From positions 1 to 59,892 of the forward strand of contig NZ_JXRQ01000022.1 of NCBI RefSeq assembly GCF_000829445.1: a DNA stretch of 59,892 nucleotides, written 5' to 3'. Both the position numbers and the translations under genes were made by a program. The notes under the pieces were generated by a model. It saw only the letters and a program-made list of their open reading frames with translations, was not told the DNA's origin and did not search any database. Below, one piece after another: positions 8,706 to 17,373 of the stretch. Positions within the stretch are counted from its first letter, which is position 1, and each line of letters opens with the position of its first letter. Source of the DNA: Jeotgalibacillus alimentarius (GTDB lineage: Bacteria > Bacillota > Bacilli > Bacillales > Jeotgalibacillaceae).

Positions 8706-9216
8706 TGTCATCAGTCCAGTCAGCTGATCTGACCGTATCCATCATCCATTTCGCATTGCTGCTGATATCTTCTAACGAGGTTACTGTCGTCAGCTTCGTA
8801 TAGTCCATACCTGTTGTCAGTTCATAGTTCTCTTCATCGATCTGACGAAGCAGCACATAACCGAATCTGTCTTTCTCTTCAAATGTTTCATTTACCAGCC
8901 ACTCTGCTTCAGCAGCTTCTGTCATTGTGTAGATGACATCATTACCTGCTTCTTCATTTAAATGGTGAAACAGCACGTAAGTTTCATTACTTTTTTCAAT
9001 GACAGCATTGTGATCGGATGTTTCGGCCACCTCTGCCGTATATGGAAGGTGGACTTCAAGGTCATCTAATTCAGTATTTGGACGCTCAGCCTCATCAAGA
9101 AATATATCCTCAACTTCTGTCAGCGTTTTTTCTCTTTCCTGCTCTATTGTTGTATTACAAGCTGCAAGTACAGCGGATGTGAAAATAACAAATAAAATAA
9201 ACAGATGTTTCTTCAA
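8692..9216 (-). CDS. Putative lipoprotein of unknown function
   Basis: A 174-residue protein with a lipoprotein signal peptide (MKKHLFILFVIFTSAVLAAC; lipobox LAAC, Cys near residue 20). The mature part is acidic and has no motif I recognise; LEVHLPYTAEVAETSDHNAV and YVLFHHLNEEAGNDVIYTM suggest a compact beta-rich domain. The TTG start at 9216 is preceded by AAGGAGGAAAACAA. It lies in the opposite direction to ytoQ. Probably anchored on the outer face of the cell membrane. Function unknown. Confidence 0.8.
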   Translation of the reverse strand: MKKHLFILFVIFTSAVLAACNTTIEQEREKTLTEVEDIFLDEAERPNTELDDLEVHLPYTAEVAETSDHNAVIEKSNETYVLFHHLNEEAGNDVIYTMTEAAEAEWLVNETFEEKDRFGYVLLRQIDEENYELTTGMDYTKLTTVTSLEDISSNAKWMMDTVRSADWTDDNPEE

Positions 9217-9360
9217 TTGTTTTCCTCCTTATGAACACGTTCGCTATACATCATACTAATCCGGCGTTCATTTGACAACCCTTTCCCCCGTCAAATCATT
9301 TCCAGTCGAAAATTCAGCGTGTTATACTGAAATTATTACATATCGAGAAGGGGAGATTTG

Positions 9361-9807
9361 ATGGAACTGACGATTTATCTTGCAGGAGAAATACACAGTG
9401 ACTGGCGCGCAAAGCTGAAGGACCAGGCGTCTTCACTCCCTTACACGTTACACTTTACAGGCCCGATGGAAAACCACAGCCGCTCTGATGATATCGGTGA
9501 AGAAATTCTCGGTAAACAGCCGAATGCGATCTTTAAAGACGATGCAGCTTCTGCCTTTAACAACCTGAGAACACAGGTGCTGATGCAGAAATCTGACCTT
9601 GTCATTGCATTATTCGGGGAACAGTATAAGCAGTGGAATACTGCAATGGATGCTTCTGCTGCCCTTACAATGAATAAGCCGCTGATTTTGATCAGACCTG
9701 AAAAACTGCACCATGCATTAAAAGAACTGTCACGAAAAGCGACAGTTACAGTAGAAACACCTGAACAGGCTTTAAAAGCTGTATCTTATATTTTTGAAAC
9801 TGAATAA
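9361..9807 (+). CDS. ytoQ: YtoQ family protein
   Basis: A 148-residue protein of the YtoQ family, recognisable by its start ELTIYLAGEIHSDWR and the segments FTGPMENHSRSDDIGEEILG and KSDLVIALFGEQYKQWN, which suggest a nucleoside 2-deoxyribosyltransferase-like Rossmann fold. No function is established. The ATG at 9361 has AAGGGGAG at 5 bp; a TTG directly before it is less likely. It is expressed alone from a promoter with TATACT near 9322 and ends at a bidirectional terminator shared with the convergent DUF84 gene. Confidence 0.88.
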   Translation: MELTIYLAGEIHSDWRAKLKDQASSLPYTLHFTGPMENHSRSDDIGEEILGKQPNAIFKDDAASAFNNLRTQVLMQKSDLVIALFGEQYKQWNTAMDASAALTMNKPLILIRPEKLHHALKELSRKATVTVETPEQALKAVSYIFETE

Positions 9808-9808
9808 G

Positions 9809-9842
9809 TAAAAAGGGATCTCGCGTACGATCCCTTTTTTTA
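9809..9842. terminator. Bidirectional terminator between ytoQ and the DUF84 gene
   Basis: AAAAGGGATC-TCGCGTAC-GATCCCTTTT hairpin with A run on the left and T run on the right, between convergent stop codons. Confidence 0.9.
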
Positions 9843-10349
9843 TTTGCCTCTTGTGTATTCCCACTGACCAATCAGCAGCTCAACAATATGCTCAAACATT
9901 TGTGACCTTGAGATCCTTCCATTCGTAAAAAATCCTACAGCCCCTTCGTTTTGTCTGATATTTTTCTGCTTACTGTATTGCTCCATCAGCGGCCCCAGCT
10001 CTTCTCCATTACGGAGCGGAGCAGCAATTTCATCAGGGAGTCTGATGCTTGCCCCTGAAGCGGTAAATGGTTCTTTAATGCCTGGGACATAAAGCGCTCC
10101 CCAGTTACAGATATAAAGACCATCATGATGTTCTGCTACGCCACCTTCAAGCCCTATGCCGGCAGCACCGTCAAAACATTTTGCTGCATTAATAGCACGG
10201 TTGATTGCACCCTGTCTGGTCTCATCATGACCAAAGGGCTGATCCTTTACTCCGGATTGAGTTTTGAACCCTTTAACTTCACCAAAGAGCCAGCAGCTTT
10301 TCACTGCTGACACTTTCGCTTGATTGACTGTACCGACTGCGAGATTCAT
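9840..10349 (-). CDS. DUF84 family inosine/xanthosine triphosphatase-like protein
   Basis: A 169-residue protein of the DUF84 (YjjX-like) family, which removes non-canonical purine triphosphates (ITP/XTP) from the nucleotide pool. Family signatures are VGTVNQAKVSAV at the N-terminus, QPFGHDETRQGAINRA in the middle and GIGLEGGV at about residue 80. I chose the ATG at 10349 rather than an upstream in-frame start because the family begins at this point. It starts one base after the stop of the M42 peptidase gene, so the two form an operon. Substrate is inferred from the family. Confidence 0.88.
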   Translation of the reverse strand: MNLAVGTVNQAKVSAVKSCWLFGEVKGFKTQSGVKDQPFGHDETRQGAINRAINAAKCFDGAAGIGLEGGVAEHHDGLYICNWGALYVPGIKEPFTASGASIRLPDEIAAPLRNGEELGPLMEQYSKQKNIRQNEGAVGFFTNGRISRSQMFEHIVELLIGQWEYTRGK

Positions 10350-10350
10350 G

Positions 10351-11424
10351 TTATGAACCCTGTTTGATAGACTCAACAGTTGATTTGTCACATGACTTCA
10401 CAAGCTTCACAAGCAGTTCTTTTGCAGCAGCATAATCATCGATGTGGATCATTGAAGCTGAGGTATGAATATATCTTGAACAGATGCCGACTACCGCACT
10501 CGATACCCCTTCATTTGAGATGTGAACGCGGCCTGCATCTGTACCGCCTGCCGATACAAAATACTGATAAGGAATATTGTTTGTTTCAGCTGTATCCAGA
10601 ACGAACTCTCTCATGCCGCGATGAGTCACCATGCTGCGGTCAAGAATACGGAGCAGTGTTCCCTTGCCAAGCTGACCAAATTCATTTTTATCTCCTGTCA
10701 TATCATTTGCAGGACTTGCATCCATCGCAAAGAAAATATCAGGTTTGATCAGGTTAGCAGCAGTCTGTGCCCCTCTGAGTCCTACTTCTTCCTGCACAGT
10801 GGCACCGCTGTATAATGTGTTAGGCAGTGATTCATTCTGCAGCTCTTTTAACAGTTCAATTGAAATACCGCAGCCGTAACGGTTATCCCAGGCTTTTGCC
10901 AGAATCTTTTTCTTGTTTTCCATCGGTGTGAATTCACATACAGGCACAATCTGCTGTCCTGGTAAAATACCCATTGATTCAGCATCCGCCTTATCATCTG
11001 CGCCTACATCAATCAGCATATTTTTAATATCCATCGGCTTTGCCCGCTTCTCTTCACTTAAAAGATGCGGTGGAATTGAACCAATCACACCGGTAATTTT
11101 TTTATCGCCTGCAATCACTTCAACGCGTTGTGCCAGTAAGACCTGGCTCCACCAGCCGCCTAAAGTCTGAAAGCGGATCATGCCGTTTTCTGTAATCCCG
11201 GTCACCATGAACCCTACTTCATCCATGTGTCCTGCAGCCATAACAACCGGGCTGTCTTCAGGTCCTTTTTTCAAACCGAAAATACTGCCAAGTCCGTCCT
11301 GTACAATTTCATCTGAGTACTTTGACAACTCTTCTTTCATCAGTTTTCTGATCGCGTGCTCATTACCCGGCGCACCAGGGAGCTCTGTTAGTTGTTTGAA
11401 TAACGCTAATGTATCCTGATTCAT
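10351..11424 (-). CDS. ytoP: M42 family metallopeptidase (YtoP)
   Basis: A 357-residue glutamyl aminopeptidase/endoglucanase-type (M42) metalloenzyme with two metal ions. Visible ligands and catalytic motifs are [11 protein letters not shown] (about residues 63-73), WDNRYGCG, the catalytic Glu pair in [18 protein letters not shown] and the late [12 protein letters not shown] and RYIHTS motifs, all intact. It probably trims cytoplasmic peptides. AGGAAGTATACATA precedes the ATG. It is followed without a gap by the DUF84 gene. Confidence 0.93.
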   Translation of the reverse strand: MNQDTLALFKQLTELPGAPGNEHAIRKLMKEELSKYSDEIVQDGLGSIFGLKKGPEDSPVVMAAGHMDEVGFMVTGITENGMIRFQTLGGWWSQVLLAQRVEVIAGDKKITGVIGSIPPHLLSEEKRAKPMDIKNMLIDVGADDKADAESMGILPGQQIVPVCEFTPMENKKKILAKAWDNRYGCGISIELLKELQNESLPNTLYSGATVQEEVGLRGAQTAANLIKPDIFFAMDASPANDMTGDKNEFGQLGKGTLLRILDRSMVTHRGMREFVLDTAETNNIPYQYFVSAGGTDAGRVHISNEGVSSAVVGICSRYIHTSASMIHIDDYAAAKELLVKLVKSCDKSTVESIKQGS

Positions 11425-11591
11425 TATGTATACTTCCTTTCATAAATGCATTCTATCCTATTTTACAGAACTTTCTTTCACCTTTCCACTTTCCATGATT
11501 AAGATTGGAAGAAATTGCTCTTAAATGAGGTGCATCAGAATGGTGAATCCGCTATACTTAAAATTGAATTGAATATCCGGAGGTGAATCAT

Positions 11592-11909
11592 ATGAATTGG
11601 AAAGATGCAGCCCTTGGCGCAGCAGTAGGCTTAACAGCCGGTGTTGTGATTAGCCAGAGTGCAAATGCCGTACAGTCAAATCAGGTTTCTGCTGAAAAGG
11701 TTCTTCAGAATGTGAAAGATCAATTTAAGCAGGATGGACCGATTGATGGCTCCTGGATTCAGATGAACCCAGAAGATCATCAGGTACTTGCGGTGAAAAA
11801 CAAAGTATATCGTGGAGGCATATCACGTCACGACGGCAGTGAACTTGAACAATTTGAATTCATTGCTGATGCGAAAACAGGCACAGTGATGGATGTGTAT
11901 AAAATATAA
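11592..11909 (+). CDS. ytzB: YtzB-like small protein with PepSY-type domain
   Basis: A 105-residue protein: an N-terminal hydrophobic stretch (AALGAAVGLTAGVVISQSANA) that could be a signal anchor, then a PepSY-like domain ending in EFIADAKTGTVMDVYKI. It matches B. subtilis YtzB in length and position. GGAGGTGAATCAT precedes the ATG at 11592, and a GTG three codons earlier overlaps that site, so the ATG is preferred. PepSY domains are often inhibitors of peptidases, and the M42 peptidase gene is the divergent neighbour; a link between them is speculation. Confidence 0.82.
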   Translation: MNWKDAALGAAVGLTAGVVISQSANAVQSNQVSAEKVLQNVKDQFKQDGPIDGSWIQMNPEDHQVLAVKNKVYRGGISRHDGSELEQFEFIADAKTGTVMDVYKI

Positions 11910-11913
11910 TCAT

Positions 11914-11947
11914 TAAAGGGGTGTCCAGATTTCCGGACACCCCTTTT
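11914..11947. terminator. Bidirectional terminator between ytzB and ytnP
   Basis: AAAGGGGTGTCC / GGACACCCCTTTT hairpin between convergent stop codons. Confidence 0.92.
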
Positions 11948-11949
11948 AA

Positions 11950-12804
11950 TTAATCAGTAAATGGCGTTCGCTTCAGTTCACCAGTGACTTCTTTACCTGT
12001 TTCATTCCATTTGATCATCCGGACATGTGCATCATGGTAAAAACTGAACCACCATCCGTTGTTCAGTCCGTCCTTTACCCATTTCTCTTTTGCATAGACA
12101 GATGTCATCGGATAGTCATCATAAGCAAGAACCCACAGCGGATTCTGGTGCGCATGAGTCGGCATCAGGTCAGCCATATGCAGAATCACTTCACCTTTTT
12201 GCTCCATTTTCACAATACAGTGACCATCACTGTGACCACCGGTGTGAATCATTGTCATACCGGGACGCACTTCAAATTCATCTGTAAAAGTCTTCACCTG
12301 ATTCTGAACTGCTGTCCAGTTTTCTTTCCAATATGTATTTCTTGATCTGATATTCGGTTCTCTGATTTCGTTCCATTCTGTTTCACTTGCATAAATTACT
12401 GCCTGCGGAAAAACAGATCTCATCTCATCTCCGTCTGGAGTCGTTAATCCTCCAATATGATCAAAATGCATGTGCGTCATCACAACTGTATCAATGTCAT
12501 CAACAGTCAGATTCAGTTGTGCGAGCGAGCGTTCAATCGATGCTTCACGTGTAATCCCGTAGTTGCGCTTCTTCTTTTCATCATATTTCCCATATCCAAC
12601 ACCCGCATCAATCAGAATATTTTTGTCACCTGTCCGCACTAATAAGGGTTCTGTGACAAGCTCAATCTGATTTTTATCGTTTACAGGATATTTCTTAGAC
12701 CAAAGGGGTTTTGGCACAACACCAAACATTGCTCCGCCATCCATATTGGTGATGCCGCCGTCCAGCCAGTAAATGTCCCAGTCACCAAACTTAAAAGTAT
12801 CCAC
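11950..12804 (-). CDS. ytnP: YtnP-type metallo-beta-lactamase-fold lactonase
   Basis: A 284-residue MBL-fold hydrolase. Metal ligands are intact: [10 protein letters not shown] (HxHxDH) near residue 110, [12 protein letters not shown] near 190 and [13 protein letters not shown] near 210. B. subtilis YtnP degrades acyl-homoserine lactones and other signalling molecules (quorum quenching), so the same is likely here, though members act on several lactones. It starts at a GTG preceded by AGGAGGCGATTCGA. It is not co-transcribed with trmB upstream: a terminator and a structured repeat lie between them. Confidence 0.88.
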   Translation of the reverse strand: MDTFKFGDWDIYWLDGGITNMDGGAMFGVVPKPLWSKKYPVNDKNQIELVTEPLLVRTGDKNILIDAGVGYGKYDEKKKRNYGITREASIERSLAQLNLTVDDIDTVVMTHMHFDHIGGLTTPDGDEMRSVFPQAVIYASETEWNEIREPNIRSRNTYWKENWTAVQNQVKTFTDEFEVRPGMTMIHTGGHSDGHCIVKMEQKGEVILHMADLMPTHAHQNPLWVLAYDDYPMTSVYAKEKWVKDGLNNGWWFSFYHDAHVRMIKWNETGKEVTGELKRTPFTD

Positions 12805-12845
12805 TCGAATCGCCTCCTATTGTATACGCTTTCATATTAACATAG

Positions 12846-12880
12846 AAAAAAACCCTGATACAAAAAAGTAACAGGGTTTA
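12846..12880 (-). terminator. Terminator upstream of ytnP, probably of trmB
   Basis: Minus-strand hairpin AAACCCTGTTAC / GTATCAGGGTTT followed by TTTT, between the structured repeat and the ytnP start. The trmB transcript would have to pass through the repeat before ending here. Confidence 0.75.
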
Positions 12881-12886
12881 AAATCG

Positions 12887-13009
12887 TTCCGCTGCGCTTC
12901 AGGCGGATGCTTTCCGCGGGAACGGCGGTGAGCCTCCTCAGGCTTCGCCTTGCGGGGTCTCACCTGTCCGTTTTATCCCGCTGGAGTCACCGCCTTCCGC
13001 TCCGCTGCA
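12887..13009 (-). repeat. Structured intergenic repeat, copy 2
   Basis: Reverse-oriented copy between trmB and ytnP. On the minus strand it has GCGGAAGGCGGTGACTCC, the core GGACAGGTGAGACCCCGC, an inner AGGCGAAGCCT hairpin, CTCACC closing the GGTGAG stem, then CGCGGAAAGC and CCGCCTGAAGCG closing the GGCGG stem. It lacks the long outer arms of copy 1. Confidence 0.85.
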
Positions 13010-13066
13010 CTAATACTTATTTTAGGTACCATCTTGCAACATTTTATAACAGCCTATACTACTTTA

Positions 13067-13705
13067 TTAATAACGCACTTCACAGCGGTAGATGGGCTGG
13101 CCCATTGATGAAAATTTCTCTTCATATTCAGTCATAACATTGCCTTCAAAATCACTGTTATGAAGATCAAGGCTCACGTAAGTTAAGAGCAGACCGTAGG
13201 CTGAGAAGCTTTGTAAGGAGTACTCAAACAGGCCTCTGTTATCCGTTTTGAAATGAATTTCTCCATGTTCAGGCAGCACTGTTTTATAAAGGTCCAGAAA
13301 CTTTTTGAATGTTAAGCGGCGCTTTTCATGCCTGGTTTTTGGCCATGGATCAGAGAAGTTCAGATAGACGCGGTCTACTTCTCCTCTTTCAAATACATCA
13401 CCAAGAATTTCTGCATTGATCGTCAGCAGTCTGACATTAGGAATGCCTGCTTCAATCATCCGGTCAAGTGCAGTGATCGCAATGCTTTCAGACAGTTCAA
13501 TTGCAATATAGTTTACTTCCGGATGCATTTTAGCCATTTCAGTTATAAATCTGCCTTTACCTGAACCAACTTCAATATGAAGGTCGTTGTCATTTCCAAA
13601 TACCGCTGCCTTCCAGCTGCCTTTAAAAGTTTCAGGTTCAGCCGGCACGTATTCAGGGTGCTTTTGCAAATAGTCTTCAGCCCACGGTTTATTCCTTGCT
13701 CTCAT
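13067..13705 (-). CDS. trmB: tRNA (guanine-N7-)-methyltransferase
   Basis: A 212-residue SAM-dependent enzyme that makes m7G46 in tRNA. The SAM-binding loop is [16 protein letters not shown] at about residues 43-58, the acidic end of strand 2 is AIELSES, and the catalytic/tRNA-binding motif [17 protein letters not shown] is at about 117-133; [13 protein letters not shown] follows. Length is normal. GGAGATCACACA precedes the ATG. It is ytmQ in B. subtilis order, directly after ytmP, but separated from it here by a terminator and a degraded structured repeat. Confidence 0.96.
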   Translation of the reverse strand: MRARNKPWAEDYLQKHPEYVPAEPETFKGSWKAAVFGNDNDLHIEVGSGKGRFITEMAKMHPEVNYIAIELSESIAITALDRMIEAGIPNVRLLTINAEILGDVFERGEVDRVYLNFSDPWPKTRHEKRRLTFKKFLDLYKTVLPEHGEIHFKTDNRGLFEYSLQSFSAYGLLLTYVSLDLHNSDFEGNVMTEYEEKFSSMGQPIYRCEVRY

Positions 13706-13754
13706 TGTGTGATCTCCTTTATATATGATTCGATAAGTTATATTTAAAACTTTG

Positions 13755-13826
13755 ACTCTGTAAAAGGTGGCTGTTGATTTCCGCTCCAGGGGAACGTTTT
13801 CTACTTCAGCCCCAGCTGTGCAAAAC
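13755..13826 (-). repeat. Structured intergenic repeat, copy 3 (internally deleted)
   Basis: A 72 bp remnant: minus strand GCACAGCTG, then a short unique piece, AACGTTCCCCTGGAGCGG, AAATCAACAGCC and TTTTACAGAG. The two ends match copies 1, 4 and 7, but the whole GGACAGGTGAG core is missing, as if deleted between the arms. Confidence 0.75.
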
Positions 13827-13854
13827 TATATTAAACTTCAACATAAATTAAATC

Positions 13855-13903
13855 AAAAATAGCCTGTGCTCTTCTGATGTTGCCAGAAAAGAATCAGGCT
13901 ACT
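13855..13903 (-). terminator. Terminator of ytmP
   Basis: Minus-strand imperfect hairpin TAGCCTG-ATTCTTTTCTGG / CAGAAGAGCA-CAGGCTA followed by TTTTTGAT; it overlaps the ytmP stop. Confidence 0.8.
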
Positions 13904-14702
13904 TAAGGTTTTCTTTCTTTTGGGTGCGCTGCAGAAAGTTCATCCATTTGGTTACATCGTGCAGGCGGCCTTTGTCCTTTTGCCACTGAAGCATGACAAG
14001 TGCCTGGCTGACGACATACCATTTCATTCTCAGGCGGAAGTCATCGGTCAGCTCCTCGCCGTAATGAGCCATCCAGCTGCTCCATTCTGCTTCCGGTACG
14101 TACCAGTGCAAAAGCATACCTACATCAACAGCAGGATCAGCAAGCATCGCGCCATCCCAATCTATTAAAAATAATTCATCAACATCTGATAAAAGCCAGT
14201 TATTATGATTCACATCTCCATGACAGACAACGTAGCTTTCTGCCGAGATCCGGTCCAGGTTATGACGCAAAAACGTCAGTGCTTCCCTGACAGGAGGCAG
14301 ATACTTTAGTTCTGTATCTAGTGTATCAGCCACTTCCGCATACATAAGAGAGGGGTCGTATGGCTCTTTACCCAGTCTTTGCAGCATAGAAGTTAATGGC
14401 CTGGAGCTATGAATTTTTTTCAGCATTTTAGCGATTCGGGGACCGTTCATTTCATCTGCATGAAGCTCACGTCCATTCAGCCAGTGCTGTGCTGTAATCA
14501 CATCACCGTTCTCAAGGCGCTTTGTCCACTTTAGTCTTGGCACAATCCCTTCAGCTGATAATACAGCTAAAAAAGGTGATGAGTTGCGCTTCAGAAAAAG
14601 TTTCTGTTCATGATATCTGGCGAAAAAAGCTTCTCCTGAAGCCCCGCCTGCAGATATGATCTCCCAGTCCTGATCATCAAATAAATGTTCCAATTCATTC
14701 AC
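13899..14702 (-). CDS. ytmP: YtmP, aminoglycoside phosphotransferase/choline kinase-fold protein
   Basis: A 267-residue kinase-like protein (APH/choline kinase superfamily). The catalytic loop VCHGDVNHNNWLL (about residues 172-184) and metal-binding FLIDWDGAMLADPAVD (about 190-205) are intact; the N-terminal lobe has a Gly-rich ISAGGASGEAF and Lys in LFLKRNS. Small-molecule kinase activity is likely but the substrate is unknown. AAGGTGA lies close to the ATG. In B. subtilis it also sits next to trmB (ytmQ). Confidence 0.88.
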   Translation of the reverse strand: MNELEHLFDDQDWEIISAGGASGEAFFARYHEQKLFLKRNSSPFLAVLSAEGIVPRLKWTKRLENGDVITAQHWLNGRELHADEMNGPRIAKMLKKIHSSRPLTSMLQRLGKEPYDPSLMYAEVADTLDTELKYLPPVREALTFLRHNLDRISAESYVVCHGDVNHNNWLLSDVDELFLIDWDGAMLADPAVDVGMLLHWYVPEAEWSSWMAHYGEELTDDFRLRMKWYVVSQALVMLQWQKDKGRLHDVTKWMNFLQRTQKKENLK

Positions 14703-14797
14703 CTTCTATAGCGGAGTGGTTTAAGATCTTCATAGAATAGAAAAAGATAGCAGCTACACAAAGCGCTATCCATTTAAAATATTATCGTTTTTCACTG

Positions 14798-15733
14798 TCA
14801 TTCGTCAAGAGCCAACTGACCTGCCACCCGGATTTTATCAGCAGCGATTTGTGCCAAGAGCGCCTTACCGGCAGGAAGCAGGCCGTTATCCTCCCCGTCA
14901 GCATGTACTCTGACGTCTCTGTCTGCTATGCAGTGCACAAGGTCAGAACGGACTTGAAATACTTCTTTAAATGAAATGTGGGATCCTTTAAAAACACTTA
15001 AGAATACCAGTAAAAACTTTATTCTCGAGAGCCCGTGTACGACTGTTACATCGAGCAGTCCATCTTTTGTATCGGCATGAGGGGCAATTTTCATCCCGCC
15101 CCCATAATAAGGCTGATTAGATATTGTCGTAAACCAGACGCGTTCAAACTGCTTTTCACGTCCATCTGAGGTTAATGTAAGTGTATAAGGCTTAAAGACC
15201 AGCAGCTGCTGAATCAGGAAGACGACATACACTAATTTACCTGCTGACAATTTATTCAGGACCTTTTTAATGCGGGAACGGTTTGCAGAATATGCGACCT
15301 CCGCATCAAAACCTGCCCCCATATTACTGACGGCAACCCGCTCTTTCTTTATGCTGTATGTAATCAGATCCTGATCTTCACTTTGCAGGCGGGACAAACG
15401 CTCAGGCAGATTCACGTCCAGCTTAAGCCCGCCAAAATGTCTCGCAAAATCATTGCCGGAACCTGCCGGGATGGAGGCGAACACTGCATGTTTGTGACCT
15501 GCTGCTCCGTTTACTGCTTCATGCATCGTTCCATCCCCGCCAGAGACGATAAAGCATACCTTTTCAAATGGATACTCATCACACCACTCTCTGATTCTGT
15601 TTTCAATGTCATGCTTCGCCCTTGAGATCCACACTTCAATACCTGCCTGTTTGAATACAGGAATCAATAAAGCCAATGTTTTTTGATTCAATCCTTTTCC
15701 GGCATTAGGATTAAAGATCGCAATTTTCTTCAT
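14798..15733 (-). CDS. ytlR: Diacylglycerol kinase-family lipid kinase (YtlR)
   Basis: A 311-residue protein of the DagK catalytic-domain family. The ATP-binding signature SGGDGTMHEAVNG is at about residues 64-76, followed by IPAGSGNDFARHF near 90; the C-terminal half contains YYGGGMKIAPHADTKDGLLDV typical of these lipid kinases. It phosphorylates a lipid such as diacylglycerol or sphingosine-like molecules; which is unknown. The start ATG overlaps the ytlQ stop by 4 bp, so ytlP-ytlQ-ytlR form one operon as in B. subtilis. Confidence 0.9.
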   Translation of the reverse strand: MKKIAIFNPNAGKGLNQKTLALLIPVFKQAGIEVWISRAKHDIENRIREWCDEYPFEKVCFIVSGGDGTMHEAVNGAAGHKHAVFASIPAGSGNDFARHFGGLKLDVNLPERLSRLQSEDQDLITYSIKKERVAVSNMGAGFDAEVAYSANRSRIKKVLNKLSAGKLVYVVFLIQQLLVFKPYTLTLTSDGREKQFERVWFTTISNQPYYGGGMKIAPHADTKDGLLDVTVVHGLSRIKFLLVFLSVFKGSHISFKEVFQVRSDLVHCIADRDVRVHADGEDNGLLPAGKALLAQIAADKIRVAGQLALDE

Positions 15734-16701
15734 TCTTCGGTATCACCCAGCAGATCTTCATCCGCTTCACTCCATTGCATACGTTTGACAGATGTTGTCT
15801 GAGCGTATTCAATGACTGCGCGGGCTGCTTTCATCTGCATATGTTTAAACGGAGAAGACATCGTACGCTGATGATCATGCCATTTCTGAATAGACCTTTT
15901 ATCGATGACTTTATAGCCATACGGAATATCCGGAAAGTCCACATACCCTGTTCTTGATAAAACGGCCTTATGAATTGTAAAGTCCACATCGTTTTTATCG
16001 AATATCTGTTGAAGAATAGATGCAGTCCGGTCCAGTGAGATTAATGGATTCAGCTGGGTATGCTCACTTTCCCCTTTTTTCACCTTCCAGAAACGCTCGG
16101 TGGACCCTACAAAAACAGTATCTTCACCCTGATCAAGCAGGGATATACACCATAGCGCTGTTGGCGTGAACAATAGCACCTCCAATTCTACCGGCGCTTT
16201 CTTCAATAACAGAATCGGTTCATACATTAATAGAAACGTATCGGGAAAACGCTGGAGGAAAAACTTCAGATGATCATCCCGGTGATATTTCGAATCCACG
16301 TAAGACTTTTCAGTTAGTGTTGAGCTTGCCCATTTCAGCTGAAAATGAAGCAGCTGATCGAGGTAAAGGTGCTTCAGATCATCCAGTGTCTCCGGTTTAT
16401 AATAGACGGAAGGTTCAAATGAAAGGTCGTCACTTTCATCCGGCTCCTCTTCAACTTCGGGTTCTTCTTCATGACGCACAAGAATTTTCTTGAATCTCTT
16501 TAAAATCCCTTCCTTGCCCTCCACTTCCTCTTTAAAGCGCTGAATCTCCTCTTCATTGAGGTAGACACCGCCATCTTCCCACTGCTGTTTAATTTTTGTC
16601 CACTGCTGTTTTTTCAGCCTGACATATTGTGAAGGATAGCGAATCATATCCTTTTCGTATCTTGAAACGTAATCCTGCAGCTTAATTAACTGTGCCATCA
16701 T
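15730..16701 (-). CDS. ytlQ: YtlQ, conserved protein of unknown function
   Basis: A 323-residue cytoplasmic protein with no catalytic motif that I recognise. The N-terminal third is charged and helical with an acidic patch (EEEPEVEEEPDESDDLSFEP); the rest looks globular with VELEVLLFTPTALWCISLL and YKVIDKRSIQKWHDHQRT, which is weakly reminiscent of NERD-type nuclease-related domains. I chose the ATG at 16701 (GCGGTGA close upstream); the frame is open further up but no ribosome binding site supports those starts. It overlaps ytlP by 20 bp and ytlR by 4 bp. Name is from position and size. Confidence 0.8.
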   Translation of the reverse strand: MMAQLIKLQDYVSRYEKDMIRYPSQYVRLKKQQWTKIKQQWEDGGVYLNEEEIQRFKEEVEGKEGILKRFKKILVRHEEEPEVEEEPDESDDLSFEPSVYYKPETLDDLKHLYLDQLLHFQLKWASSTLTEKSYVDSKYHRDDHLKFFLQRFPDTFLLMYEPILLLKKAPVELEVLLFTPTALWCISLLDQGEDTVFVGSTERFWKVKKGESEHTQLNPLISLDRTASILQQIFDKNDVDFTIHKAVLSRTGYVDFPDIPYGYKVIDKRSIQKWHDHQRTMSSPFKHMQMKAARAVIEYAQTTSVKRMQWSEADEDLLGDTEE

Positions 16702-17248
16702 TTTCACCGCTTTCTGATAACTGATAGGAGGCATATATCTCATACATCGGTCTTTTTTGAGGATGAATCTCATAGATGACAACTTCATCTATAAGCCCTG
16801 TTACAGGTTCAACAGGTCCTCTATATACGTCAGCCGGTTCGCCTTTCCACTTTTTCGCCAGCGTGGCATGGGGACGAAACGGTCTATGTTCATCTTTATG
16901 GATCAGTCCTGCAATGTCCTGTACAGTCCGGTATAGTTCATTCAGAGGTGCAGAAGGTGTTGGTCTTGCCCACCATACCCTTGGTGCCAACTCATGGCCA
17001 AACGTATCGATTCGATCAAACGTTACACGAATTTTTTCATGGCTTTTTATCTTATTATCGAGCTCCGCGCAGACAATCTTAAGCTCTTGCTCTGAAACCG
17101 CACCAAAAAATGACAATGTAATATGAAGGTCATCGCGCTCAGTGTATTTTTTAAAGCAGTCCTGTTGAAGATGAGTCTGCTGCAGCTCATACAATTTGCT
17201 TTTCACTTTATCCGGTAATTTGCACGCAATGAAATAATGTTTTTCCAT
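16682..17248 (-). CDS. thpR: RNA 2',3'-cyclic phosphodiesterase (2H family, ThpR/YtlP)
   Basis: A 188-residue 2H phosphoesterase. Both catalytic HxT motifs are visible: HITLSFFG near residue 43 and HATLAKKW near 125. Members open 2',3'-cyclic phosphates at RNA ends and were earlier called 2'-5' RNA ligase. The start at 17248 is the second of two close ATGs and has GGAGG at 7 bp, while the first abuts the site. It is the first gene of the ytlPQR operon and is divergent from cysK. Confidence 0.9.
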   Translation of the reverse strand: MEKHYFIACKLPDKVKSKLYELQQTHLQQDCFKKYTERDDLHITLSFFGAVSEQELKIVCAELDNKIKSHEKIRVTFDRIDTFGHELAPRVWWARPTPSAPLNELYRTVQDIAGLIHKDEHRPFRPHATLAKKWKGEPADVYRGPVEPVTGLIDEVVIYEIHPQKRPMYEIYASYQLSESGENDGTVN

Positions 17249-17373
17249 TGTCATCCTCCATTATGCTGTACTTGCTTTATTATAACGTTTTTTGGAAGTC
17301 TGGACAGTCTAAATTGAATCCCCGCGCGGTTAAAGGTAGAATGAAATCACGTAACTGTCTTGAAAGGATGATC

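Noticed and set aside
12025-12345. 106-codon plus-strand frame opposite ytnP
   Set aside because: Antisense shadow of an intact enzyme with all metal ligands.
17249-17373. A SAM-I riboswitch or T-box leader for cysK
   Set aside because: None of the conserved S-box or T-box blocks is present in the short leader.
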